A stretch of DNA of 64,000 nucleotides from Chlorobiaceae bacterium (GTDB taxonomy: Bacteria; Bacteroidota; Chlorobiia; Chlorobiales; Chlorobiaceae). The notes under the pieces were generated by a model, which searched no databases, had not been told where the DNA came from, and worked only from the letters and a program-made list of their open reading frames with translations. Below, piece after piece: positions 33,653 to 43,011 of this stretch. The DNA is taken from assembly GCA_013334965.1 (NCBI GenBank), contig JAAXWO010000002.1, positions 62,001-126,000 of the forward strand, in the 5' to 3' direction. The translations under genes were made by a program, and so were the position numbers. The number at the start of each line of letters is the position of its first letter. Position 1 is the first letter of the stretch.

Positions 33653-33844
33653 CTAAACGTCTTCACCCCGGGTTTCGACGCTCACCTCCCCGTTATCCGA
33701 AACGTTCACAACGAGCGTCACCGGCCTGCTGCAAACCTCGCAGTCCTCGATGTACTCCTGATTATCGATCGAACAATCAACCAGCACCTCAAAACTTTCG
33801 GCGCAGTAAGGACATTGTACGACGACCGTCTGCTCTACGTTCAT
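33653..33844 (-). CDS. CPXCG-motif cysteine-rich zinc-binding protein
   Basis: A 63-residue protein of the CPXCG family. It has the motif CPYC (Cys11, Cys14), an isolated Cys24 and a second pair CEVC (Cys35, Cys38), flanked by beta strands 'ESFEVLVDCSIDNQEYIEDC' and 'PVTLVVNVSDNGEVSV'. These fold as small zinc fingers of unknown function. The gene is directly upstream (5 bp) of the four-PAS hybrid kinase on the minus strand, so the two form a transcription unit. The start has a good ribosome-binding site, AAAGGGAGACAACC, before the ATG. Confidence 0.88.
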   Translation of the reverse strand: MNVEQTVVVQCPYCAESFEVLVDCSIDNQEYIEDCEVCSRPVTLVVNVSDNGEVSVETRGEDV

Positions 33845-34178
33845 GGTTGTCTCCCTTTCTCTTCATGTTTTCAGGACTCCAAAGAACCGGTAAGGATCTG
33901 CCCTGAACCAGAACTCGTTCAACACAGGCATTTTTCCTATAACAAACTACATTGCGGAGAGGTTTCACTGCATCATGAAAGATTCAGGAACTTCACTGCC
34001 ATTGGGATAACGACGTTTATTCCTGCCAATCCGGGAATAAAGAACAATTCGAATAGTGAGTCAACGAACAGGGTATCGATGCGTTTCGCTGAACATTCAT
34101 CCCCGTCCCCTCCTGTAAGTAAAAAATACGGAAAGCCGGGATTTCCCCGGCCTTCATCAACTCATTTTAACCACCCGA
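33845..34178. other. 334-bp non-coding region with terminator for the decarboxylase gene
   Basis: No gene is supported. The only clear element is the minus-strand hairpin at 34121-34154, AAGGCCGGG/CCCGGCTTT with a T run six to eleven bases on, ending the histidine-decarboxylase-like gene. The remainder is leader sequence for the CPXCG gene. Confidence 0.55.
34121..34154 (-). terminator. Rho-independent terminator of the histidine-decarboxylase-like gene
   Basis: On the minus strand the stem AAGGCCGGG/CCCGGCTTT (one G-T pair) has a 5-nt loop and is followed by CCGTATTTTTT, directly after the stop codon at 34179. Confidence 0.8.
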
Positions 34179-35399
34179 TCACTCATTTTTTGATTGATCG
34201 GGAACTGCTGATACAGGAGTTGCTTCACTTCCCTCCCTCTGATCCTGCAGCAGATCATCAATGAAATGATCGATCATGTTCATCCCCTCATGCCGCATGA
34301 CGATATCGTGAGCCAGCTTTCCGCCAAAACGCTCGTCCTCGTATGGCGCAAGACTCCACTTCTTCATGACCCGGTCACCGGGTCGCCTGAAAAAGACGGT
34401 ATTGGAAATATCGTTTTTCCATGCCGGATAGTTGATCTCGTCGAGCCGCTGCTTCAGATACGCCGCATTCTTCAGGATGAGTTCCGCCTGGCGCCTGTAG
34501 CCGTCGATACCGGTCTTGTGGATCTGCCACCAGAACTTCAAGGGAGCAAGCGCAGAACGCGAACAGCTGATCGTGGGAACCGAATCGTTCAGGTACGACA
34601 CATGAAACGGGTTTTGCCGTTCGAGGATGTCGCCGGTCGTGATGAAGAGGCCTAACGGCTCGTCGAAACCGAAAAATTTGTGCCCGCTGACCGCAATGGA
34701 ATCAAAATGGCGTTTGTTGTGATTGACCAGATCGGCATGCTCCGTAAACGGCAGGTAGCCTCCAAACAGCGCCGCATCGACATGACGGTATACCGCTACC
34801 GGAGGTTTTCTTTTGAGCATCTCATCAATGGCGTCCTGGTCGTCGATCCCCCCCTTGAAGGTCGTCCCGACAGCAATCACGATCAATGCGGTACGGCTTG
34901 TGTCGAGCGCCTGTTCGAGCGCCGCCACCTCGATTTCCCCCCTGACGTTCGTGGGGATCTGCCTCATGTCCAGCCCCTGGAGCTCCCCGAGCCGCTTGAT
35001 CGAGTAGTGGGCCTCTTCCGAAACGTAGAGGATGGGCTTGGTGTCGCCATATGAGCTCAGTGCGTTTACACCGAAGTAAATGCCATGATTGTTGCCGTCC
35101 GTACCGCCATTGGTGACGATACCCCAGGCGGTTCCGGGCGAAAACCCATAGAGCGGTGAGAAGAAATCGATGACCTGGTTTTCGAATTCGTGGGTGTTGA
35201 GGGCATAGAGGCTCGTTTTGCGGGGATCGCCCACGTTGTTCATGGCCACATCAGCCAATCCTGATACGGCATACCAGTGGTAGAAATCCGCCAGTTTGAC
35301 GTTCTGGTTACAAGGGAAACCGACTGCCGTCTTTTTCTCTTTCACCATTTTCTGGGCAAATGCGTTAAGGCAATTTATATCAAAGCTGTGGTTACTCAT
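34179..35399 (-). CDS. PLP-dependent decarboxylase, histidine decarboxylase family
   Basis: A 406-residue cytosolic PLP enzyme of the group II decarboxylase fold. It matches Gram-negative-type histidine decarboxylases (Morganella Hdc) as I remember them: 'NNVGDPRKTSLYALNTHEFENQVIDFF', 'WGIVTNGGTDGNNHGIYFG', 'YVSEEAHYSIKRLGELQGLDMRQI', 'VGTTFKGGIDDQDAIDEM', the PLP aspartate in HVDAALFGG and the PLP lysine in VSGHKFFG. The C-terminus carries an extra Ser/Glu-rich tail of about 25 residues. The product could be histamine, but plant serine decarboxylases belong to the same family, so the substrate is not certain. It has its own terminator and is followed upstream by a divergent-looking gap before the aminotransferase. 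Confidence 0.85.
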   Translation of the reverse strand: MSNHSFDINCLNAFAQKMVKEKKTAVGFPCNQNVKLADFYHWYAVSGLADVAMNNVGDPRKTSLYALNTHEFENQVIDFFSPLYGFSPGTAWGIVTNGGTDGNNHGIYFGVNALSSYGDTKPILYVSEEAHYSIKRLGELQGLDMRQIPTNVRGEIEVAALEQALDTSRTALIVIAVGTTFKGGIDDQDAIDEMLKRKPPVAVYRHVDAALFGGYLPFTEHADLVNHNKRHFDSIAVSGHKFFGFDEPLGLFITTGDILERQNPFHVSYLNDSVPTISCSRSALAPLKFWWQIHKTGIDGYRRQAELILKNAAYLKQRLDEINYPAWKNDISNTVFFRRPGDRVMKKWSLAPYEDERFGGKLAHDIVMRHEGMNMIDHFIDDLLQDQREGSEATPVSAVPDQSKNE

Positions 35400-35602
35400 G
35401 TTGGTGTTACTGATGATTTGGCAAGCATCCGCGTAGTCGGGAAAGGTACAACCGGGCCTGTAAGGCTGGCGACCGGATAATTTCTTTGACTTCGACCGTC
35501 CCGGCGCTTCGACATGCGTTGCCGAGCGGAGAAAGAACCCAATTGATACGGATGGTCTTCAGGGTATCCGGTTACCAGCCGAAACCTCCCCGGTTTACAT
35601 CC

Positions 35603-36766
35603 TCAGGAAAAACGAAGTTTCAGGAGTTTTTCGCAAGCCGCCTCCAGAACGGGAGTATCCTTCGCGAAACAGAACCTCACCAGCGACTCTCCCCCCTTCC
35701 CATGATAAAACGCACTGCCTGGAACAGACGCGACGCCCGTTTTACGAAGGATATGCATCGCCCTTTCCCTTGCAGTCGAACCCGGCACGCCATCGGTATC
35801 TGCAAGCACGTAATAGGCGCCCTGAGGTATGTGCGGCCTGAGGCCTGCCTCTACAAGGGCCTGGCAGAACAGCTCCCTTTTGGCGGCATATTCAACTGAA
35901 AGTGCCTGATAATATCCGTCGTCAAGGGAGAGAAGGCCTGCTGCGACCCCTGCCTGGAGCGGCGAGGGCGCGCAAACGTAAAAAAGGTCGTTGAAGTAGC
36001 CGATGGCCCCTGCCCAGCGGGCGTCGCACATCGCATACCCGATGCGCCAACCGGTGACGCTGAATGTCTTTGAGAGTCCTGAAACCGTTATCGTACGCTC
36101 CTTCATGCCGGGAAGGGTTGCGAGCGAGCAATGGGATAGGCCGTCATAGACAAAATGCTCGTACATCTCGTCGGTAAAGACGAACAGGTCGTGCCGTACG
36201 GCGAAATCGGCGATCAAGGCAAGTTCATCCCGTGAAAAAACCTTGCCGGAAGGATTGGCAGGAGTGTTGACGAGAAGGGCCCGGGTCCCTGGAGTAACCG
36301 CAGCTTCAAGATTTTCGATCCGGAAAGACCAGTCAGGAGCATCAAGGGAGACGAAAACCGGAACGGCTTCGACAGCGCGAAGCGTCGAGACGTGGTAACC
36401 GTAATAAGGTTCGAACACGATCACTTCGTCTCCACGGTTGAGCAACGCCTGAAACGCGCAGTACATCGCCCCGGTCGCCCCCGCAGACACGACGATCTCA
36501 TGCTCCGGGTCGAGCTCCATGCCGGTAAACCGTCGCTGTTTGTCGGCGATGGCCTCCCGAAGCTCCCGGATCCCCGTATGGTGCGTGTAGATGTTGACCC
36601 CCTGCATGATCGCGTCAGCCGCTCCCTGCAGTACCTCAAGAGGCACCGGCGTATCACAGACACCCTGCGAAAGATTGATGCCGCCCATGCGCGCGCACTC
36701 GATCGACATCGACCGGATTTCCGACTGCATCACGCAACCGCAACGTTCACCAAGTTTCAGGGCCAT
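35603..36766 (-). CDS. Class I/II aminotransferase (aspartate/kynurenine-type)
   Basis: A 387-residue fold I PLP enzyme. Seen in order: 'INLSQGVCDTPVPLEVLQGAADAI', 'YTHHTGIRELREAIADK', 'VVSAGATGAMYCAFQALLNRGDEVIVFEPYYGYH', 'LLVNTPANPSGKVFSRDEL', 'FTDEMYEHFVYDG', the PLP lysine in VSGLSKTFSVTGWRIGY and 'FVRFCFAK'-like 'SLVRFCFAKD' near the end. It resembles kynurenine--oxoglutarate/glutamine transaminase-type proteins and methionine aminotransferases, so the exact substrate cannot be read off. The gene is on the same strand as the decarboxylase but 200 bp upstream of it, so cotranscription is uncertain. An in-frame ATG 12 codons in is a possible alternative start. Confidence 0.88.
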   Translation of the reverse strand: MALKLGERCGCVMQSEIRSMSIECARMGGINLSQGVCDTPVPLEVLQGAADAIMQGVNIYTHHTGIRELREAIADKQRRFTGMELDPEHEIVVSAGATGAMYCAFQALLNRGDEVIVFEPYYGYHVSTLRAVEAVPVFVSLDAPDWSFRIENLEAAVTPGTRALLVNTPANPSGKVFSRDELALIADFAVRHDLFVFTDEMYEHFVYDGLSHCSLATLPGMKERTITVSGLSKTFSVTGWRIGYAMCDARWAGAIGYFNDLFYVCAPSPLQAGVAAGLLSLDDGYYQALSVEYAAKRELFCQALVEAGLRPHIPQGAYYVLADTDGVPGSTARERAMHILRKTGVASVPGSAFYHGKGGESLVRFCFAKDTPVLEAACEKLLKLRFS

Positions 36767-36821
36767 TATGGGTCAAACTCTCTTAAGTTCTTTTAATTCA
36801 TAATATAAGATCCGGCGCTGC

Positions 36822-37064
36822 CTAAAACGGAAACGGCTGTGACATCCCGTGAAACCCCCACATGCCGCCGAACACCACCATCAGAATCATCATCAGCAAC
36901 GCGGATATGCCCCAAAGGATCAGAAGCGCAGGAATGCCGGCAAAGGCCAGCTTGATCAGAAAAACCACCATGGAACCGAATGGCATCCTGATATCGGTCA
37001 CAACGACCTTGTTCTCTTCAACGAAGTTATCGTTCATATCCGTTCTTTCCCGTTTGATTTCCAT
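36822..37064 (-). CDS. Small membrane protein of unknown function
   Basis: An 80-residue protein: a charged N-terminus (residues 1-30) and a long hydrophobic stretch ('MVVFLIKLAFAGIPALLILWGISALLMMILMVVFGGM' is the membrane part, probably two TM helices), ending in a Gly/Phe-rich tail. An alternative start at 37037 (MNDNFVEEN) is also plausible. Such short helical proteins appear widely in Chlorobi; no family name comes to mind. It sits between the aminotransferase and the Csm gene, all on the minus strand, with about 220 bp and a terminator separating it from the latter. Confidence 0.65.
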   Translation of the reverse strand: MEIKRERTDMNDNFVEENKVVVTDIRMPFGSMVVFLIKLAFAGIPALLILWGISALLMMILMVVFGGMWGFHGMSQPFPF

Positions 37065-37224
37065 CAATTCATTTTCCTGACATCACCACAGCGCTCTTCA
37101 ACTTGCAAAAATCAGCGCAAATCCCCAATTCCAACCGTAAGGTCGGCACGATTCACCAATGGAATCCGCACCAATGGCTTCGGAAAAACCAAAAGAGTGA
37201 GCCCTGGCGAACTGAACAAAGGAT

Positions 37225-37256
37225 AAAAAAAAACCGGAGCCGACTGGCTACCGGTT
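37225..37256 (-). terminator. Rho-independent terminator of the chlorosome protein gene
   Basis: On the minus strand, arms AACCGG/CCGGTT plus inner AGCC/GGCT form a hairpin followed by a run of eight T, about 30 bp after the stop codon at 37289. Confidence 0.9.
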
Positions 37257-37288
37257 CTTTCATGTTGCAGATCAGGAGTTCAAACCCC

Positions 37289-37927
37289 TCAGACCTTTGA
37301 CGATGGCTGTACATTTATGTTGACCTTCTCAAGGACCTGTGCAGGAGGAGCTTTTTCTGGAAGAAACGGCAGTTTTACGGGAAGGGTGCCGATAACCCCC
37401 ATGATCTGATCCCTGAAGGGAAGCAGATGGGAAACGGATTCTGCAGCCAGCCTGACTGCGCCACTGGCAGACTCCATGAGATCGCCGAGCGCTTCCTTGC
37501 CGCCCATTTCGCGCCTCTGGATGCGACCTGCAAGGTTGGCGATACCCGGACCGATCTGCCGGGCCGTATCCTGACCCAACTGTGCGCCATAGGCGAAAAG
37601 AGCCGTCGGATGACTGAACAATAACCGACGAATCTCTTCGGGGCGGGAAAGCACCTTGACGTTCCCCTCTTTCGCGATGGTGGCCTGACAGGCCATGCGC
37701 CCGCCTGCTGCTATCTGGCGGGGTGAGAGAAAGGCCTTTTCGACATCGGTCAGCGCATCAAGGCAATCAGCGCCCTCCTGCACGGTCACATAACATGCCT
37801 GGCAGATGCCGTGGCCTCCGCAGATATAGCCGACGTGGCTGTGGTTGAGCCTTGCGGCCTTGCCGATCGTCTGGCCGACGACGGATGCCGCTGGTTTGTC
37901 ATTGATGATAAGATTCATGATCGTCAT
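37289..37927 (-). CDS. Chlorosome envelope protein with [2Fe-2S] ferredoxin domain (CsmI/CsmJ/CsmX family)
   Basis: A 212-residue protein of the chlorosome envelope, the light-harvesting organelle of green sulfur bacteria. Residues 1-95 form an adrenodoxin-type [2Fe-2S] domain with cluster ligands Cys36, Cys42, Cys45 and Cys80 (CGGHGICQAC and RMACQA). The rest is alanine- and glycine-rich and amphipathic ('ALFAYGAQLGQDTARQIGPG'), as in CsmI, CsmJ and CsmX. These proteins are thought to control electron flow to the bacteriochlorophyll-quinone quenching system. I cannot tell which of the three members this is. It is monocistronic, with a strong terminator. Confidence 0.9.
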   Translation of the reverse strand: MTIMNLIINDKPAASVVGQTIGKAARLNHSHVGYICGGHGICQACYVTVQEGADCLDALTDVEKAFLSPRQIAAGGRMACQATIAKEGNVKVLSRPEEIRRLLFSHPTALFAYGAQLGQDTARQIGPGIANLAGRIQRREMGGKEALGDLMESASGAVRLAAESVSHLLPFRDQIMGVIGTLPVKLPFLPEKAPPAQVLEKVNINVQPSSKV

Positions 37928-38120
37928 GTTTTATCGTTTGCATGCATTGCCCTCCCGGCTTCGACATCCGATAAAAACCCCACGATGCCGGAGCCAAAAA
38001 CAACCGGCGTTCATAGTAAAAGTTACGAAAAATAGTTTTCGTAACATCAAGACAAGCTCATGCAGCGACAAGCATATGAGTTTGTCCGGATAATCTGAAA
38101 AAGAGAGCTTTTTCAGCCGC

Positions 38121-38534
38121 TCAGCGATCGATTCGCAGAAGGTAGTGATTTTCAAGGCGGGTCATCTCCGCCCTCTCCTCGATCGAATAATCATCGTACC
38201 CGATCAGATGCAGGACGGAATGGATGGTCACGCGCAGAAGCTCATCCTCGAAGGTCACATCGAACCTGGCCGCATTGGACTCGATGACATCGAGAGAGAT
38301 ATAGAACTCCCCTTCGATCTCCGGCCCTTCGTTGTAGCGGAAGGTTATGGTATCGGTCACGTAGTCATGCTGCAGGAACTCACGGTTGATGCGCCTGATC
38401 ATACGGTTGCCGCAGTATATGGCTTCGATTGAATCCGCTGAGCACGCCTCGCTTGCGAGCACCTCCTGGATGGCCCGTGCGATGCGCGGCTCTGGAAGCT
38501 CACGACGGGTGGTGTTACAGATCTGCAGGGACAT
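38121..38534 (-). CDS. ybeY: Endoribonuclease YbeY (16S rRNA maturation)
   Basis: A 137-residue metalloenzyme. The diagnostic metal motif is HSVLHLIGYDD (residues 105-115): His105 and His109 are kept while the third, usual histidine is Asp115, as I recall for Bacteroidetes/Chlorobi YbeY. 'SIEERAEMtRLE' follows, also typical, and 'DTITFRYNEGPEIEGEFYISLDVI' corresponds to the family's 'TDVLSFP...lGDI.Is'. YbeY takes part in 16S rRNA 3' maturation and ribosome quality control. The start overlaps the end of hflX by 20 bp on the same strand, so translation is coupled. Confidence 0.94.
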   Translation of the reverse strand: MSLQICNTTRRELPEPRIARAIQEVLASEACSADSIEAIYCGNRMIRRINREFLQHDYVTDTITFRYNEGPEIEGEFYISLDVIESNAARFDVTFEDELLRVTIHSVLHLIGYDDYSIEERAEMTRLENHYLLRIDR

Positions 38535-39819
38535 GTTTCACGGATGCCGACGCCTTGAGCATGGCGTCGATCTGTTTGAGGTTGTTGCGGTGAACCCTGA
38601 TGGTGAGATAGACCAGTTCGTCGACATGGCGTTTTTCGATCACTTCGGCGTTGTCGTACAGATAACCGATCAGTTTGTAGTTGGAAACGTGCGTCTTGAC
38701 CTTCCGCACCTTGTAATCCCTCGCCACATGGTCGCTGATGCGCTCCTTGAGCACAGAAAGGTTCAGGCCGCGGACTGCGGAGATGAAGACGGCATCGGGG
38801 TATTTGTTGCGCAGGCCTGTCAGGATGGACGGGTCTTCGAGGGCATCGATCTTGTTGAACACCTCGATGATATGGTCGTGCATGACGCCGATCTCCGAAA
38901 GGGTCTGGCGGACGACCTCCATCTGCTCCTCGAAAGCCGGATGGCTGACGTCGATGACGTGAAGCAGGAAATCGGCCTGCAGAACCTCGTCAAGCGTCGA
39001 TTTGAAACTCTCGACAAGCGTATGGGGCAACTTCCGGATGAAACCGACCGTATCGGAGAGCAGCACCAGCTTGTTGATCTTGAGCTGGAGACGACGGGTC
39101 TTGGTATCAAGCGTTGCAAAGAGCCGGTTTTCTGCGAAAGCCCCGGCTTCCGGGCAAAGGGCGTTCATCAGGGTAGATTTGCCGGCGTTGGTATAGCCCA
39201 CGAGAGCCACCCTCGGTACCGTCACTCGCCCTCTTGTCTGGGTGTTGTGCTGGAGCGAAACCTCGCGAAGCTTTTTCTTCAGCACCGATATGCGGTTGCG
39301 CACGAGCCGCCTGTCGGTTTCGATCTGGGTTTCACCGGGCCCCTTGGTGCCGATGCCGCCCTTCTGTTTGGACAGATGGGTCCATGCGCCGGAAAGCCTC
39401 GGGAGCAGGTATTCCAGCTGCGCCAGCTCAACCTGCATCTTGGCCTGGAACGATTTGGCCCTGATGGCGAAGATCTGCAGGATAAGACCAGTCCGGTCAA
39501 TAACCTTGCACTCGAGGATACGTTCGAGGTTTCTTGCCTGCATCGGAGAAAGGTCATCGTCAAAAATGACGATATCAATCGCGTCATCCTTAACCAGATC
39601 GGCCAGTTCCTCGACCTTGCCCTTACCCAAAGCCGTAGCGGGATCCGGCTGTTTTTTTTCCTGAATGATGGTATTCACCACATCTGCGCCTGCCGTATCG
39701 GCCAGGAAGGCAAGTTCTGCCAGATACTCTTCAACAAGGGTCCTGGGTACGTCAGGCAGAGAAGAGAGGCCTATGAGCACCGCCTTCTCACGTGTAACTG
39801 CTGATGGAAATGTCGTCAA
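38515..39819 (-). CDS. hflX: Ribosome-associated GTPase HflX
   Basis: A 434-residue GTPase that splits stalled ribosomes. N-terminal domain: 'AVLIGLSSLPDVPRTLVEEYLAELAFLADTAGA', 'ATALGKGKVEELADLVK', 'IVIFDDDLSPMQARNLE', then the conserved 'QIFAIRAKSFQAKMQVELAQLEYLLPRL' and 'GIGTKGPGETQIETDRRLVRNRI'. G domain: G1 GYTNAGKSTLMN, 'FATLDTKTRRL', G3 'LSDTVGFIRKLPHTLVESFKSTLDEV', G4 'EVFNKIDAL'. Typical full length. It is the first gene of the hflX-ybeY unit and is divergent from crtB. Confidence 0.97.
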   Translation of the reverse strand: MTTFPSAVTREKAVLIGLSSLPDVPRTLVEEYLAELAFLADTAGADVVNTIIQEKKQPDPATALGKGKVEELADLVKDDAIDIVIFDDDLSPMQARNLERILECKVIDRTGLILQIFAIRAKSFQAKMQVELAQLEYLLPRLSGAWTHLSKQKGGIGTKGPGETQIETDRRLVRNRISVLKKKLREVSLQHNTQTRGRVTVPRVALVGYTNAGKSTLMNALCPEAGAFAENRLFATLDTKTRRLQLKINKLVLLSDTVGFIRKLPHTLVESFKSTLDEVLQADFLLHVIDVSHPAFEEQMEVVRQTLSEIGVMHDHIIEVFNKIDALEDPSILTGLRNKYPDAVFISAVRGLNLSVLKERISDHVARDYKVRKVKTHVSNYKLIGYLYDNAEVIEKRHVDELVYLTIRVHRNNLKQIDAMLKASASVKHVPADL

Positions 39820-40066
39820 ATGGATACTGTAAAAAGAATTTTCTGCAAGAGCCGATCTCGAAACGCGGTAACGGCTGGCTGCTCTTGCTCTTGGTATATT
39901 ATCGCCATTATTTTATCTTGCCGTCACATTCCTGACAACGTATTCCGGCTCCTGAAAGTTACATTTTTTTGTTTCTCCGGCATACAAATGAGGGCCGGCA
40001 GGAAAAAGGAGGGCATTGGGCGTAACCTGCGCCCTGCCAGAGGGAACAAAACACCGTCGAGAGTTC

Positions 40067-40999
40067 ATGAACTACAGCTACAACGGACAGACAGTTTTTC
40101 AGGATGCCGGCAACAAGCTGTCGCTTTCGAACGCTTACGAATACTGCCGCCAGATAACGAAGCATCACGCCAAAACCTTCTACATGGCGACCCGCTTCCT
40201 GCCGAAACGCCAGCAGAACCCCATATTCGCGATGTATGCGCTGCTTCGCACGGTTGACGACCTGGTCGACCTCGCCGAAGACAAGCTCAGCAACGGACAG
40301 TTGACCAGGGATGAGATCAACAGGTCGATCGCCGACTGGAAGACGCGGCTTGCCGAGTGCTACGCAGGCCAGCACCGCAACGACCCTATCCTTATGGCGT
40401 GGCAGGACACCCTGCGTCACTATTCCATCCCCATCGAACTGCCGCTCGACCTTATCGACGGCGTAGCCATGGATATCGACTTCTCGACCTTCGAGACATT
40501 CGACGAGCTTTATGTCTACTGCTACAAGGTCGCATCGGTCGTCGGGCTGATGACTGCCGAAATTTTCGGGTACAGCGACAGGAAAGCCCTTCAACATGCC
40601 ATAGACCTCGGCATCGCCATGCAGTTGACCAACATCCTTCGCGACATCGGCGAAGATGTCGACCGCGGGCGGATTTACCTGCCTCTGGAGGACCTTCGCC
40701 GCTTCAGCTACAGCGAGGAAGAGTTCATGAAGAAAACGATGAACGACAACTTCGTCAGACTCATGAAATTCCAGATAGAGCGGGCTCGCCGCTACTACGA
40801 TTCGGCCGAACAGGGCATTCCGATGCTCGAAAAAAACAGCCGTCTGGCTGTCGGCATCAGCAGCCGCAACTACAGCGATATCCTCAAAGCCATCGAGGAC
40901 AACAAGTATGACGTCTTCACCCAACGCGCATACCGCTCGCTTTACCAGAAAATGAGCACCCTCCCGGCGATCTGGCTCAAATCCAGGATCTCGGGCTGA
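40067..40999 (+). CDS. crtB: Phytoene synthase
   Basis: A 310-residue enzyme condensing two geranylgeranyl diphosphates into phytoene, the first committed step of carotenoid synthesis; green sulfur bacteria use these pigments (chlorobactene, isorenieratene) in chlorosomes and reaction centres. Both Asp-rich motifs are present: '[13 protein letters not shown]' and '[18 protein letters not shown]'. I chose the ATG at 40067 ([10 protein letters not shown]) because it begins the conserved region '[23 protein letters not shown]'; the in-frame TTG at 40016 would add 17 poorly supported residues. Downstream by 53 bp is lysS on the same strand. Confidence 0.95.
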   Translation: MNYSYNGQTVFQDAGNKLSLSNAYEYCRQITKHHAKTFYMATRFLPKRQQNPIFAMYALLRTVDDLVDLAEDKLSNGQLTRDEINRSIADWKTRLAECYAGQHRNDPILMAWQDTLRHYSIPIELPLDLIDGVAMDIDFSTFETFDELYVYCYKVASVVGLMTAEIFGYSDRKALQHAIDLGIAMQLTNILRDIGEDVDRGRIYLPLEDLRRFSYSEEEFMKKTMNDNFVRLMKFQIERARRYYDSAEQGIPMLEKNSRLAVGISSRNYSDILKAIEDNKYDVFTQRAYRSLYQKMSTLPAIWLKSRISG

Positions 41000-41052
41000 A
41001 CACAGGGCGAACCCCTGAGAACCCATTTTTCATTACCCTACAGACTACAAGC

Positions 41053-42588
41053 ATGTCCACAGAACCAGAACAGAAAAATCCGCAGCAGGAACAGTCCCCG
41101 GCGGTTTCGCTGAACGACCAGATGTTGCGCCGCCTTGAAGAGCGCACGCACCTTGCAGAAGCGGGCATCAATCCATATCCCTACAAGTTCGACGTCACCG
41201 CCTGTTCGAACGATATCATCGCCTCGTTCAGCGACGACAATTCGGAGAATGTCTCGGTGGCCGGCCGTATCATGACCATAAGAAAAATGGGCAAAGCCTC
41301 TTTTTTCCATATCCAGGACTCCGTAGGCAAAATCCAGGTCTACCTGAAACGTGACGAAGTGGGTGAAGCCGCATACAACACCTTCAAGTTGCTCGACATC
41401 GGCGACATCGTCGGCGTCAACGGATACTCCTTCAGGACCAAGACCGGTGAAGTCTCCGTCCATGCGCAGCAGCTCGAACTCCTCTCAAAATCGCTCAGGC
41501 CTATCCCTGTCGCCAAGGAAAAAGAGGTAGACGGCGAGAAAGTGGTCTTCGACGCATTCAGCGACCGTGAGATGCGCTACCGGCAGCGATACGTCGACCT
41601 GATCGTGAACCCTGAAGTGCGTGAAACCTTCATCCGCCGCACGAACATCGTCAGTTTCATGCGCAGTTACTTCTCGTCGAACGGCTGGCTTGAGGTAGAG
41701 ACCCCGATCCTCCAACCGATCTATGGCGGAGCTGCCGCCCGACCGTTCACGACGCACCACAACGCGCTCGACATGGAGCTTTACCTTCGCATCGCCAACG
41801 AGCTCTACCTCAAGCGCCTCATCGTCGGCGGTTTCGACGGCGTTTTCGAATTCGCCAAGGACTTCAGGAACGAGGGCATCGACCGCTTCCACAACCCCGA
41901 GTTCACCCAGGTCGAGCTCTACGTCGCCTACAAGGACTACATCTGGATGATGGAGCTGGTTGAGGACCTCCTGCACAAGGCATGCGTTGAAGTCAACAAG
42001 AGCGACACAACGACCTTCCTCGGCAACGAGATCAGCCTCAAACCGCCCTTCAGGCGCCTGACCATCGCAGATTCGATCAAAGAGTATACCGGCCGTGACA
42101 TCAGGGACAAATCTGAAGCCCAGCTCCGCGACATCGCAAAAGACCTCGGCCTCGAACTCGACCCGAAGATCAGCAGCGGCAAGATCATCGACGAAATCTT
42201 CGGAGAGTTCGTCGAACCGAAACTTATCCAGCCGACCTTCATCACCGACTACCCCGAAGAGATGTCGCCGCTGGCCAAGAAGCATCGCTCAGAACCCGGC
42301 CTTGTCGAGCGCTTCGAGCTCATCGTCGGCGGCAAGGAGCTCTGCAACTCCTTCTCCGAACTCAACGACCCGGTCATCCAGCGCGAACGCCTCGAATCAC
42401 AGGCGAAGCTCCGCCAGCGCGGCGACGACGAAGCCATGATCGTCGACGAAGACTTCCTTCGCGCCCTCGAATACGGCATGCCGCCATGTGCAGGACTCGG
42501 CATCGGCATCGACCGCATGGTGATGCTCCTGACAGGCCAGGACTCGATCCGCGACGTCATCTTCTTCCCGCACCTGAAGCCGGAGTAA
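41053..42588 (+). CDS. lysS: Lysyl-tRNA synthetase, class II
   Basis: A 511-residue cytosolic enzyme that charges tRNA-Lys. N-terminal OB domain with '[23 protein letters not shown]' and '[20 protein letters not shown]', then the class II core: motif 1 '[27 protein letters not shown]', motif 2 '[42 protein letters not shown]' (in parts), and motif 3 '[26 protein letters not shown]'. All motifs are intact. The start at 41053 follows crtB closely; a strong hairpin follows 40 bp after the stop. Confidence 0.98.
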   Translation: MSTEPEQKNPQQEQSPAVSLNDQMLRRLEERTHLAEAGINPYPYKFDVTACSNDIIASFSDDNSENVSVAGRIMTIRKMGKASFFHIQDSVGKIQVYLKRDEVGEAAYNTFKLLDIGDIVGVNGYSFRTKTGEVSVHAQQLELLSKSLRPIPVAKEKEVDGEKVVFDAFSDREMRYRQRYVDLIVNPEVRETFIRRTNIVSFMRSYFSSNGWLEVETPILQPIYGGAAARPFTTHHNALDMELYLRIANELYLKRLIVGGFDGVFEFAKDFRNEGIDRFHNPEFTQVELYVAYKDYIWMMELVEDLLHKACVEVNKSDTTTFLGNEISLKPPFRRLTIADSIKEYTGRDIRDKSEAQLRDIAKDLGLELDPKISSGKIIDEIFGEFVEPKLIQPTFITDYPEEMSPLAKKHRSEPGLVERFELIVGGKELCNSFSELNDPVIQRERLESQAKLRQRGDDEAMIVDEDFLRALEYGMPPCAGLGIGIDRMVMLLTGQDSIRDVIFFPHLKPE

Positions 42589-43011
42589 AAGCGTTCCGCG
42601 TTCTTTTATCCGGGAATGGAAACAAACAGAAGAGGCTGCCTCTCAAGTCAGGATGAGGCAGCCTCTTTGCATTTTCGGAAGCGCATGAAGCTCTGCAGGT
42701 ACACTATCAGCCAAAAAGAGTACCAAAACTGGAACCCACGAATGAATTGCAAGGCTGAAACTCCTGGGTGCCGAGGGGTGCAGGGAGCAGTTGCGCTCCC
42801 GGTTTCTCTTTGTTTCAGAACCTCCTCCCTTTACGAAATTAATGCAGAGTCCTGATGAAACCGGATTGCTCATGAACCTCAATTACACCGTCAAAATAGA
42901 GCCATGGATGCCAACCGGCCCGTGTTGATGCCGCGACAGCAACCAGGAGTGAGAAAATGGATGATAACGGGATGAGAGAGGACAATAGAGTGGCAGAAGC
43001 AGAAAAGGCAA
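42589..43011. other. 423-bp non-coding region after lysS
   Basis: Apart from the lysS terminator I find no gene or repeated structure. The short reading frames here have no ribosome-binding site and no recognisable product. Confidence 0.5.
42631..42672 (+). terminator. Hairpin terminator after lysS
   Basis: A perfect 12-bp stem AGAGGCTGCCTC/GAGGCAGCCTCT with a 12-nt loop and a short T run follows the stop codon by about 40 bp. Confidence 0.8.

Noticed and set aside
38386-39804. A 472-codon plus-strand frame
   Set aside because: It is antisense to hflX and ybeY, both of which have complete conserved motifs; the frame itself has no recognisable domain.
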